From Trichomonas vaginalis G3 (lineage: Eukaryota > Parabasalia > Trichomonadida > Trichomonadidae), in NCBI RefSeq assembly GCF_026262505.1, contig NC_067207.1:18754082-18818081 (forward strand): a stretch of 64,000 bases of DNA, given 5' to 3'. Made by a program: the position numbers and the translations under genes. Below the pieces are notes generated by a model. It ran no database searches. It was not told where the DNA came from and saw only the letters and a list, made by a program, of their open reading frames with translations. This document shows, one piece after another, positions 39,122-49,150 of this stretch (its first letter is position 1; the number at the start of each line of letters is the position of its first letter).

Positions 39122-39436
39122 CAAGTTTTTTTAAATGTATGTAATGAATAATTCATTAGAATATGATAATGCACATTGTAACAGAATAGAACAATCACCA
39201 AATTTTTTTTGAAATTAAAAAATAAAAGTAAAAGTATAAAGTAATCTAACCAAAAAAAGATATTTAAAAGAATTTTGGAAAAAAACAGAATAAGGATAAT
39301 GATATTATTTTAGATACACAATCGATGTACTGTGAATGAATCCGGTAAAATGATGATATAAAATTAGATTATTTTACAAGTAGCTAAAAGAATAAAACTA
39401 TAATATAAAATAAATGAAGTTTAATGAAATGTAATA
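39122..39436. other. AT-rich spacer inside the transposon
   Basis: Follows the transposase stop; nothing supported. Confidence 0.4.
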
Positions 39437-40184
39437 AACAGAAATTCATCAAAAGTGACAGCTCTCAATTTTTTGACATTTGTAAATTCTAAATTGAATG
39501 AGAAAAATGAAATAATACTAAGCATAATACAATATTCTAGATTTAATTATAATTAGGAAAAAGTTAGTTTTGAGAGTACTTTTCATAGGCATATAGAATG
39601 AAATCTTCTGAAAAATAATATCACATAAACTCATATTATTTTCTAATATATAACTATTTTATATAAAAATCAAATTCAATGATCTTAAAAGCGAAGGATA
39701 AACCTCAAAATTTACGAATATAATGAGTGGGAATATAATGCTTAGCTATCATAAAACCATATGAAATATCAATTTTATTTTTCATATTCAAATGGACTGA
39801 GTGTTAACATTTAACATTTTTTACTAATTGTCGTCAAAAATTAGGCGTAAAGCAAAAATTGATATTTCATATGGTTTTATGATAGCTAAGCATTATATTC
39901 CCACTCATTATATTCGTAAATTTTGAGGTTTATCCTTCGCTTTTAAGATCATTGAATTTGATTTTTATATAAAATAGTTATATATTAGAAAATAATATGA
40001 GTTTATGTGATATTATTTTTCAGAAGATTTTGTGTTCTTCTTCAAAATTTTATTTTTTTATTAAAAAGAATCTTTACAAAATATACATTTACTTTAATTA
40101 ATATTTAAAAACGTGCTCTATCAAAAGTTCCAAAAATTCAATACTTTAGCTTTTCTGAGGTGTCACTTTTGATGAATTTCTGTT
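39437..40184. mobile_element. 748-bp foldback/MITE-type element nested in the transposon
   Basis: Outer terminal repeats of about 24 bp, starting AACAGAAATTCATCAAAAG, lie at 39437-39460 and 40161-40184 with TA on both sides, suggesting TA target duplication. Inside is a 176-bp inverted repeat (39601-39776 with 39853-40028) around a 76-bp loop. No coding capacity. Confidence 0.82.
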
Positions 40185-40307
40185 TACAACAGAAACAATA
40201 AAGGTTAAATAAATAATAAAGATTTTTATTTTATATCAGTATTGAGAAGAAGTAACAGCTGACACTTGGTAGACAACTTCTTTATGTCTAGAAAATTCTA
40301 TCTTGCC

Positions 40308-41092
40308 TTTTATTTTTTTCTCGCTGTGAAACGTATTCGGTCATTTTTTTAAAAATTAATTTTTTGTTAGAGATAAGAGCTAAAACTCGGTAAACAACTT
40401 CTTTATGTCTAGAAAATTCTATCTTGCCTTTTATTTTTTTCTCGCTGTGAAACGTATTCGGTCATTTTTTTAAAAATTAATTTTTTGTTAGAGATAAGAG
40501 CTAAAACTTTGCAGACAACTCCCCCATGTCTAGCAAATTTAACATTCGTCTCCCATTTTTATATATTTGGTTTAGAATGTTCGAAAATGCGTAATATGGT
40601 CATTAATATTAATTGAAAAGAACCTTGAATTAATTCAATCTGATCTCACAAAATATTTTAAATTACAAACTTTGTAGTTTGAATAGATAATTAGTATTAA
40701 ACTCAAATAACTAGTTTATTTTTGAATAAAAATTATTTGAATTTATTCAATTTTGTGAATTTTCCTTCAAAAATCAAGTTTAAATATCTTATTTGCCATA
40801 TAATTCTAAATACAATGAAACATATTCGAAATTGAAAAGAATGACTTTTTCTGTTCTTTCAATCATTCAATTTGAATTTTGCAATATTGGATTTCTCATT
40901 AAATAGCTATTAAAAACAACAAGCAATTTAACTTACATTCAAATTTATTTGTGTTATATTCAATCTTCTCAAAACTTATAATTTTTGGCTATAGCATGAT
41001 TATATGCTATATAATATAATAAACCTATAATAGTATCATTCTTTCAATTATTTGAAGAGAAAACTGAAAAAATCTATTTTCGGTCTATAACA
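40308..41092 (-). repeat. Right terminal inverted repeat of the integrase-type transposon
   Basis: Mirror of 37157-37940 with few differences; its end supplies the false C-terminus of the kinase frame. Confidence 0.88.
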
Positions 41093-41979
41093 ATCTAAAC
41101 TTGTTCTTCGCATTTTGCTAACTTCTTTGGCAACCAAATCGCGACTTGATTTGAAGCTCATTCTTCTCTTTAAAGCAAACATTTCATGAGATGATTGCTT
41201 GAGAGTAACAAATACTTGGTTATTCAGTATTTCGTCGATTGTCGGACGAAATGGAGCGTTGATTGACAGGCAATCTGCAATTAAAGATTTCATTTGTGGA
41301 TCTTCAATCAATCCTTCCATGTAAACGCCACTCATTATCTTTTTAATAAGAAGATTTGGATCTTTGGAAGAAAATGGGTATTTTCCGGTAATAAAATAGA
41401 AAATTGTAACACCAAGACTCCATATATCAGCTTGCATCTTATCATATGACTTGGATCTAAAGACTTCGGGAGCGTAATGATTTCTTTGTGCGTTAAATGA
41501 CTCGCTCATTGGATTCTTTGCATATAGAGATGATATTCCATAATCAGATATCTTAATTTTTCCATAAAAGTCCACTAAAAAGTTAGTTGGCTTAATTTCT
41601 TGATGTGCCACTTTTTTATCATGAACTGCTTTAACTGTTTGAATCATTTCGTAGATAATTTTGATTTTTTCTTCATATTTTATATTTAGCTTCTCTTTAA
41701 GGAAGGTTGTTAAATTTTTTGAAAGATATTCCCTTAAAACGTAAACATAGCCACCATATTTGTAATATTGATATACTTTTGCGATCTTCTGATTATCGTT
41801 TGCTTTCAAATCCTCGGTATCTTGGATCGAAAATAAAGATTCTGGGATTTTTTAAGGATAAAGTTGCTTTTGTATTCGGGAATAAAGACATCGAAAAGGT
41901 CACTTGTTGGAGCTTTCGATAGTTGGCCTTGAAATACAATTCCATTCTTCCTTAGAAGTTCAATCTCATTAGAATCCAT
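41093..41979 (-). pseudogene. Pseudokinase-like gene, 5' part (split by transposon, one frameshift)
   Basis: The start is MDSNEIELLRKNG at 41979. A frame change lies near a poly-T run around 41850; the kinase then continues as ANDNQKIAKVYQYYKYGG.. The VAIK-like Lys is in FILKK. The catalytic loop reads HQEIKPTNF instead of HRDLKPEN, so the catalytic Asp is Glu, and DFG is DYG; APE is kept in NHYAPEVF, and WSLGVTIFYFITGKYPF marks the C-lobe. Weak or no phosphotransfer is expected even in the intact ancestor. The gene ends abnormally inside the terminal repeat of the 37157-41092 transposon; its native end lies at 37067-37156. Confidence 0.85.
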
Positions 41980-42416
41980 TTTGTGATAATGGAAGTATTT
42001 GAGAAGATGATTGAATTTTTGAAATTGTTTGAAAATTTTGAAAATAACGAGCACAGTTTTAAGAGATTATTTAATCGAAACTATCGTTGGCGATGAAAAA
42101 TAACGAGATAATTTAAATTGAATAGTAGGGAAAATAATATTAGCACATTCAGTATAGTTTAAAAAATCAGAGTTAACAAAAAAAGTGATTTTAATCGTAT
42201 ACAATTTATTCTTTTGAAATATTGAGAACTATAGAAGATCTTAAATAATTTGATATTATGAACCATCCATTGATAAAACAATCAAAACCTAATTTCCTTC
42301 GTAACGAATTTGAAAAAGTACTCAATAAAAAAATGGATAAAAATACTCAGTATAAAATCATATAAATTTCCAATCTTCAAAATATTTTCGAATTCAAAAG
42401 TGAATACAAATTCGTT
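41980..42416. other. Spacer upstream of the kinase
   Basis: No supported gene. The last 8 bases (AATTCGTT, 42409-42416) are one copy of the target duplication of the next element. Confidence 0.5.
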
Positions 42417-43248
42417 GAGATATAAAAATTGCTCACATTTGCTCACATTTTGGCACTTTTTTTGTACGTTTGTCAAAAAATTGTGAGGAAGATCTCACAA
42501 AAATAGTCAAAATGTGAGCAAATTTTGAGAAGTGCTCACATTTTGACATACGATTATTTTCATACGTTTTTTTGATGAATTCTAATAAAACTTCATTACC
42601 ACTTTCAGAACGAAGCGTAACTTTTCAGCACGTAACGCTCTATCATGTGTAGTGACATATTATTCAAAAAAACTCAGATTGCTTATCTTATAATAACAAT
42701 TTCATTAGAAAAAATGCACGATTTCACGCTAAAACTTTGAAGCAATTCTTAAATTCGGATAAAAAATCGATATGTATTACACTTTAAACTTCAAAAAATG
42801 GTTCAAAATTTAGACTTAGTTTATCTTAACAATATAGCAGATTTTAAGCCGAACAAGTAGGAGTAATAGAAATAGCTCTTGAAAATAATTACAATTAGTA
42901 ATATGTAAGTCAAAGTTCGAGTATTCTAATAAATAAACGTTCCGGATTTTCTTACTACAAGAATCAATACTTAATATATAGAAGCAACAGTAAAAACTTA
43001 TTAGAGATTCAAAAAGAAAGTTGACTAAAGAGAATCTTTTTATATAAGTAATTTTATTTTTTTGAAATACGAGATCGAATAAACATGTATTTTATTTTAT
43101 TACTATAATAATACGTTTTTACATAGTAAGAAAGTTTAGAGACTGAAATGAAATTAAAAATTGAGAAAAAAATAAAGCTTTTCTATAAAAATTCATATTA
43201 ATATATAGTATATATGATATTACAATTTATTGATAGTTGTGTTAGAAA

Positions 43249-44829
43249 AAAGGTACATTCACTATTTTTGACAAAATTTTAAATTTTCATGGGGTTGTAA
43301 ATCTTATAATAACTAGATGAATAAGGAATAAATCCAGTATGATGTGCATCATTATATTAAACACTATATGTAAGGCTGGTGATTCTATTAACACTTATGA
43401 AGATCTATAGTATTTGAGCAGATAAATTTGATAATTTCCAAAACTCTTATATTTCAAAATTAAAGTGTGCGAATGCATTTAAATGAGAGCAAAAAGAGAT
43501 TGATGCTGTTAAAACTATGTGTTAATTTGCAATTATTTCGCATCACAAAGAACTACCCAGTAAATTCGGCTATCTTTCTTTGCAATTATTCTCCATTATA
43601 CATATAATATAATGGTTAGGGTTTGAAGAAAAGTTACTAGAGAATTATTGACTTTTGAAATAATGCAGAATTTTTTGAAGAAATCATTAATTTATGAGTT
43701 CCAAATTGCTAAGCATGACGAAGGATCATTAAATTTGCTACAATTAAATACACTTATTGCAGAATTAAGATTTTTGAAATTAAAAGTTTGAAATATTGCC
43801 TTTTTGAATAAAAATTTAAATTTTATTATATAATCATGATAATATCTTATAGAAATTAAAAGAAAATATTTTAAACCATTCAAATATTTTGAATGTCTTA
43901 TCAATTTAAAATATTAAAAGATAGCTTGATTTTATCATCATTAGTTGTTATCAAAGTTTTCTTCTTTTGATGAACAACAGTAAATGATTTGTTAATTACT
44001 TGTCTTCCTTTTTCGCAGCAAATCGAAAGTTATGATGATAATCTTGCTCTCAATTTTGAAACTCTCTGATTTACAAGTAAGCATTCCTTTGGAAAAGCAG
44101 TCCTATTCTGTTTTCAAGATATTTTAAAGCCTCAATTTCATACAATGCGCAGATCTATTCGAAATTGCAAGAACTCTCAAGAAAAATGCAGCAGCAAAGA
44201 AGATTCCATAGTTTCTAGCATCAAAAATTTACAACCTTAATACAACAGTTAAAGAGAAGCTCGAAAAGAAAATATTTAACCATAAAGCTGGAAACCATTC
44301 GATATCTACTATTGGATCTAATAAAAAGTTAATTATAACATATTTAACATGCTATTTGTTGACTTTGTTCCATTATATTACCATATATATCTTTTTGAAA
44401 TCTAAAATATTTTTACAATTTTAACCATGTGTTGTTGAAACCATATATCAATCTTAGCTAAAGTATAGTTTATGAGTCTGTCACCATCTAACGTATGAAT
44501 TTTCAAAAATGTCAAATATGTTCATTTTTTCTGTAGATTCAGCCATAATTTCAAGTTGTTATACTATTCAACTATTATTTAATATTTTTATCGATTTAAA
44601 TATATGATGAGATGCTTAGTTCTCCTGGAAATCGATTTTTAATCGCAATTTTAACTTTCCAAAAAAAATTCAAAAATAAAAATCCCTCTCAATTTTCTAA
44701 GTTTTATAACTCGCCAAATCTCTAGCCAATTTTTTTTGGCCCGTATAAATATTGTTTGGCACTATATAGGGATGCTATTTATCCTATTTTCATCCCATTT
44801 TACTGTTATCGCCTAGTGAATGTACCTTT
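43249..44829. mobile_element. 1.6-kb nested element with short inverted ends
   Basis: Ends AAAGGTACATTCACTA (43249-43264) and TAGTGAATGTACCTTT (44814-44829); flanking direct repeat GTTAGAAA (43241-43248, 44830-44837). It contains no supported gene. It lies between the left repeat and the interior of the larger element, so it inserted later. Confidence 0.78.
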
Positions 44830-44916
44830 GTTAGAAAAAATATACAACTAAAATGTCAGTTTTAAAAAATTTAAAAATTATATTAAAACAATAGTCATTG
44901 AGGATGGTTAATTGCA

Positions 44917-45107
44917 AAAACTCAAGAAACTATCATTATCTCTCTTTGCTTAACACATCTACAACTGGAAACATCATTCCAAATGAAGTTCCTCAGTCTC
45001 GTCAAAATTTCTCTCTCATCTACAACAAGCTTAACTCAAAACTCAAGAAACTATCATTATCTCTCTTTGCTTAACACATCTACAACTGGAAACATCATTC
45101 CAAATGT
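44917..45107. repeat. Direct repeat with 121-bp offset
   Basis: A 68-bp sequence (opening AAAACTCAAGAAACTATCAT) occurs at 44917 and 45038, essentially identical. The short frame across it is a by-product. Confidence 0.85.
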
Positions 45108-46343
45108 TGCATTCAAGAATCCTATTATTATTATTCTTTCTTTCAATCTTTTATATTTACTCTTTAAATTCTAATATAATATAAATTCTTCATTTCCTTT
45201 GTTTAAACTTTTTTCATTTTAATACCATTTTATCAGATAGTAATTTTTGTTTTTCTCTGACCAAAAATCTTCTCAATTTAACTCCACCTTCACAAAAATT
45301 CATTGAGTTCTCTCAAAATTCTTGTATTTTTGGTATACTTAAAGTATCATCTTCAAATATTTTTTTGGAGAAAATTGACTTTGCATAATATCGTAATACT
45401 TTTTAAGGCAGATAGATTTACCGTAAGTTGAAGAACTTTTAATTTGAACAGAAATTATTCAACAAATATTCTTTTTATTTGATCAATAAATTGTAATATC
45501 ATTATACTATATATTAATATGAATTTTTATAGAAAAGCTTTATTTTTTCTCAATTTTTAATTTCATTTCAGTCTCTAAACTTTCTTACTATGTAAAAAAC
45601 GTATTATTATAGTAATAAAATAAAATACATGTTTATTCGATCTCGTATTTCAAAAAAATAAAATTACTTATATAAAAAAGATTCTCTTTAGTCAACTTTC
45701 TTTTTGAATCTCTAATAAGTTTTTACTGTTGCTTCTATATATTAAGTATTGATTCTTGTAGTAAAGAAAATCCGGAACGTTTATTTATTAGAATACTCGA
45801 ACTTTGACTTACATATTACTAATTGTAATTATTTTCAAGAGCTATTTCTATTACTCCTACTTGTTCGGCTTAAAATCTGCTATATTGTTAAGATAAACTA
45901 AGTCTAAATTTTGAACCATTTTTTGAAGTTTAAAGTGTAATACATATCGATTTTTTATCCGAATTTAAGAATTGCTTCAAAGTTTTAGCGTGAAATCGTG
46001 CATTTTTTCTAATGAAATTGTTATTATAAGATAAGCAATCTGAGTTTTTTTGAATAATATGTCACTACACATGATAGAGCGTTACGTGCTGAAAAGTTAC
46101 GCTTCGTTCTGAAAGTGGTAATGAAGTTTTATTAGAATTCATCAAAAAAACGTATGAAAATAATCGTATGTCAAAATGTGAGCACTTCTCAAAATTTGCT
46201 CACATTTTGACTATTTTTGTGAGATCTTCCTCACAATTTTTTGACAAACGTACAAAAAAAGTGCCAAAATGTGAGCAAATGTGAGCAATTTTTATATCTC
46301 AATTCGTTTTGCCTGTACTAAATCCAAAAATTATGTGGAGTAG

Positions 46344-47453
46344 CCAAATGATTCTACCGAAGTTTCCATAGAAGATTTCAAAAGAATTTGTGTGAGTCCT
46401 GAAAATCAACCACTATGCATATTATTAAAACTTGCCACAGCTAGAGAGATCACATATCGACCTGGTGCAACATTCCAAAACGTTTGTCCAAATAATTTGA
46501 TCACAACTAATGATCATTTTGATATGGACGAAATCACTGATGGTCTTGGCAAAAGCAAGTCCTTTTCATTTTGTGTCTATTTCATGCATCAGTATGCGAC
46601 AGCAAGAATTACTAACACTCTCGGTAACCAAAAAGTTAATGTTTATGACGGTACCTTTAAACAGTTAGCTTATAACGAGCATTTAGATATTACCATTCAA
46701 AGTGGTGCTGTGAAAGGAATGATGGTTGGCAGAGATAATTCAAATAATTTATTTTTTACATTTAATAATATACAAGGTAATCACGGTTGGCAGCAAATGG
46801 GAGATGAGAGAGTCTTACCACCAAGAACACCATTTGGCACTCCATTTTTCACACCAGAATATACATCTAAAGAAACCCCATTTTCTACAGCACATTCAAC
46901 ACCATATTTAACGGCATTCAGAACAGCATTTAGTACTCCTTTCAAAACAGCCTTTTCAACCCAACATTCCACTCCATTTTCAACACCATTTATGACATTT
47001 ATAAAAACTCCATCACAGACTGACAGTTCGCAACCAGAACCAACATTAGAACCTCCAACTCCATCAGTTACTTCAGAAACTGAATCCAAATCTTCACCAA
47101 ATCCTTTAATCCCGGTAAGAACCATTGAAACCACACCGGAAGCAACATGGGATGGTCAATATGACGATCCACCAAATGTTATTATTAGAGGAGATGATAT
47201 TCCTGAAATTCATGAAACTCATCCTCCAATTCAGACAAATTTTATTAAAACAGATGTTCCCAAAAAGACAACTTACGTTAACGTATCAGTAGGAACAATT
47301 TTGATCGTGGTCGTCGTAACTTTGACTGTTGTAAACGTTGTTCGTTCGTATAAGAGAATTAGGAACGGATTGAATGACTACCAAGCAGATGATGTCGATG
47401 ACCTGTCTATTGAATCAGAATTCTTTTCTTCATATGAAACAGATGATTATTAA
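46344..47453 (+). CDS. Thr/Pro-rich single-pass surface protein, 5' end missing
   Basis: The frame opens right after a stop at 46341 with no ATG before the conserved part (PNDSTEVSIEDFKRICVSPENQ), so the N-terminus and signal peptide are absent; the transposon ending at 46300 probably cut it off. The ectodomain (about 150 residues) includes CPNNLI and DMDEITDGLGKSKSFSFCVYF. Next is a Thr/Pro/Phe repeat region of TPF-x-T type (about nt 46820-46990) and a Ser/Thr/Pro-rich stalk, likely O-glycosylated. One membrane segment (VSVGTILIVVVVTLTVV) and an acidic tail with Asp/Tyr clusters (SSYETDDY) follow. The TPF repeats resemble stalks found in trichomonad BspA-like surface proteins; no leucine-rich repeats remain here. 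Confidence 0.75.
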   Translation, partial: PNDSTEVSIEDFKRICVSPENQPLCILLKLATAREITYRPGATFQNVCPNNLITTNDHFDMDEITDGLGKSKSFSFCVYFMHQYATARITNTLGNQKVNVYDGTFKQLAYNEHLDITIQSGAVKGMMVGRDNSNNLFFTFNNIQGNHGWQQMGDERVLPPRTPFGTPFFTPEYTSKETPFSTAHSTPYLTAFRTAFSTPFKTAFSTQHSTPFSTPFMTFIKTPSQTDSSQPEPTLEPPTPSVTSETESKSSPNPLIPVRTIETTPEATWDGQYDDPPNVIIRGDDIPEIHETHPPIQTNFIKTDVPKKTTYVNVSVGTILIVVVVTLTVVNVVRSYKRIRNGLNDYQADDVDDLSIESEFFSSYETDDY

Positions 47454-47832
47454 TCTGTATATATATATATTTTATGTTTGTATTTTGTATTATTAGTAAA
47501 CGAATCTATCGGATTTAATCTTTTTACGGGTTTGATTATATTTTAAAAAAATATCCGATATTTACAAAAAATAATAATAATTTTAAAAATTTCGGACTTG
47601 TTTTATTGATAATTATTATGTATGACTTGTTCGTAAATGATTCTTATTATATTTTCAAGCACTCTTAAAATTTTGAAATAAGTAGTAGTATATGACGGGT
47701 TGTGTGACTTTTTTTGTTACATCTATATATAGACGATGCATTAAAATATATTTATTTATAAACCATTAAAAAATTAACATTAATTTTAAAATAATTTATT
47801 TTTTTATCTTTTATAAAAGAAGCTATATATAG
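47454..47832. other. Spacer with probable left edge of the Polinton
   Basis: AT-rich 3' flank of the surface gene. Around 47680-47710 the sequence changes character (AGTAGTATATGACGGG); Polinton ends usually begin AG, so the element's left end may lie here, but the matching right end is outside the window. Confidence 0.35.
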
Positions 47833-47958
47833 ATGATGTCAGATATTCCGCGATTAATTAAACATTGTTTAAATTCTGAATGGAATCAATGGAGTCATAA
47901 TCAAAGACCTCATAAACGAGTAAAAGAAATTAGAAATAAACTTCTTACGAAAAATTAA
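47833..47958 (+). CDS. Small Polinton ORF, unknown (41 aa)
   Basis: Starts MMSDIPRLIKHCLNSEW, Trp/Asn/Lys/Arg-rich and basic at the C-terminus. No family recognised. It is the first frame inside the element. Confidence 0.4.
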   Translation: MMSDIPRLIKHCLNSEWNQWSHNQRPHKRVKEIRNKLLTKN

Positions 47959-48001
47959 AACTTAGTTATGTTTATTATTTTATTTTTTTATTTTGTATGA
48001 A

Positions 48002-48334
48002 ATGAGCGTCAAAACTAACAACGTTAAAAAATTAGGATTCACAAACGAGGAAATAAAGGATATATTAGAGGAGGTGGGTTATGAAGTTGATAAATATTAT
48101 TTAAGAAATTGTAAAAAATTTGCCGAGTTATTAAATGATTTAGATTATGATGGAAAAATGAATAAAGATGATGTTATAAATTTCTTATATCCCACATCTG
48201 AAGAAGAAAAACCTAAAGAACCTGATGTTTTCCCTGAATATTATGAAGAACGGATTAAAGATGATGAATACAATGAAATTGAAAGACTGAAAAAAATAAG
48301 AGATGAAATAGATGAAAAAATTAAGGAATTATAG
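48002..48334 (+). CDS. Polinton hypothetical protein, acidic, coiled-coil end
   Basis: About 110 residues from MSVKTNNVKKLGFTNEEI, using the first real ATG. Contains YDGKMNKDDVINFLYP, which looks like half an EF-hand, and a Glu/Lys-rich helical C-terminus (IERLKKIRDEIDEKIKEL). Function unknown. Confidence 0.5.
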   Translation: MSVKTNNVKKLGFTNEEIKDILEEVGYEVDKYYLRNCKKFAELLNDLDYDGKMNKDDVINFLYPTSEEEKPKEPDVFPEYYEERIKDDEYNEIERLKKIRDEIDEKIKEL

Positions 48335-48339
48335 AGAAG

Positions 48340-48606
48340 TTGAAAAAATATAATGAAAATGAAGTAGAGGGTTTAATGAATATCCCAGCTTCAGAATCAG
48401 AAGTTCAGAAATCTCATGAAAAAAGATATAAAAATTATGTCTCAGAAAACACAAATTTATTAGATGGTGAAATAGACGAAACACTTTCAGAAGAAGGTAC
48501 TAAATTTATTCGTAAACATAAGTTACAATTTATTGATAATGAAGAAATACCCCTGTATCCTACTTTCACCACCTTTAGATTCCGAAAAATTCAAAAAAGC
48601 TCTTAA
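48340..48606 (+). CDS. Polinton hypothetical protein (about 85 aa)
   Basis: Follows the previous gene by a few bases. Charged, without a known domain. The tail IPLYPTFTTFRFRKIQ may be part of a longer ancestral protein. Low certainty that it is an independent gene. Confidence 0.35.
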   Translation: MKKYNENEVEGLMNIPASESEVQKSHEKRYKNYVSENTNLLDGEIDETLSEEGTKFIRKHKLQFIDNEEIPLYPTFTTFRFRKIQKSS

Positions 48607-49150
48607 AAAACGTGACATATGCAACTAATACGATTAAGAAAAGAAGATCATGATATTTACACAAATTATTATTTAAATAAATGCACAGGTGTTGATAAAG
48701 TTTTTGATTTATTAGATAAAATATCAAAGAAACCATTGGAACCTATAAATTTTGTGTGATTGTGGTTCATTATTGAAGATACCAATAATGTTTCATATGA
48801 AAGAACAGCACGAAGGAAGACGAAGTGGAAAGGTCTATACCATTCGTTATTAAGAATTAAAAGATATGAAAACGTATAAGCATTATATTTATTCATTATT
48901 TCAGAAAAAATGGAAGCAACCCATAAACATCTTCTCATCATTTTATAGCTATTCATACATTCCTTTTCAAAGTTGTGAAATTAAATAAGACAGGAATTAG
49001 ATTTAATGTATCGGGTACGCATTCTTGAGTAAATTAAAATGTATTCGTCACGTCGCGGATGATAAAAATTTATGTGTTCTTAATTCATTTTATGGGCTTT
49101 AAAAAATAAACTTTATTTTTATTTATTTTTTAATTTTTTATTCTACATAA
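48607..49150 (+). other. Polinton stretch with decayed coding sequence
   Basis: Short frames such as QLIRLRKEDHDIYTNYYLNK are visible but nothing continuous or assignable. Treated as a broken part of the element. Confidence 0.35.

Larger units (their letters stand above)
37157..41092 (+). mobile_element. 3.9-kb DNA transposon with ~785-bp TIRs and integrase-like DDE transposase
   Basis: Terminal inverted repeats begin (T)GTTATAGACCGAAAATAG at both ends. Flanking target duplication ATCTAAACTTGTTCTT at 37141-37156 and 41093-41108, 15-16 bp depending on one ambiguous base. It carries one intact transposase gene (38117-39121) and a nested foldback element (39437-40184). It sits inside a kinase gene whose two halves flank it. 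The long repeats are nearly identical, so the insertion is recent. Confidence 0.9.
42417..46300. mobile_element. 3.9-kb non-autonomous element with ~820-bp TIRs
   Basis: Left repeat 42417-43234 and right repeat 45481-46300, near-identical inverted copies starting GAGATATAAAAATTGCTCAC. Target duplication AATTCGTT (42409-42416, 46301-46308), 8 bp. No transposase inside. The repeats carry GTGAGC/GCTCAC-rich ends. The interior is mostly a second, nested element (43249-44829) plus a short unique stretch. An 8-bp duplication with very long repeats fits MULE- or hAT-like non-autonomous elements. Confidence 0.88.

Noticed and set aside
42282-42476. 64-residue minus-strand frame
   Set aside because: Low-complexity Phe/Ile sequence that crosses the transposon end; no support.
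46781-47134. 117-residue minus-strand frame opposite the Thr/Pro-rich surface gene
   Set aside because: Antisense shadow of the TPF repeat region; its Val/Gly pattern mirrors the repeats.
47685-47760. Definite left terminal repeat of the Polinton
   Set aside because: Only one end is in the window, so an inverted repeat or target duplication cannot be shown; kept only as a possible edge.
48669-48956. 95-residue minus-strand frame in the Polinton
   Set aside because: Antisense to a decayed plus-strand part; no leader and no family similarity.
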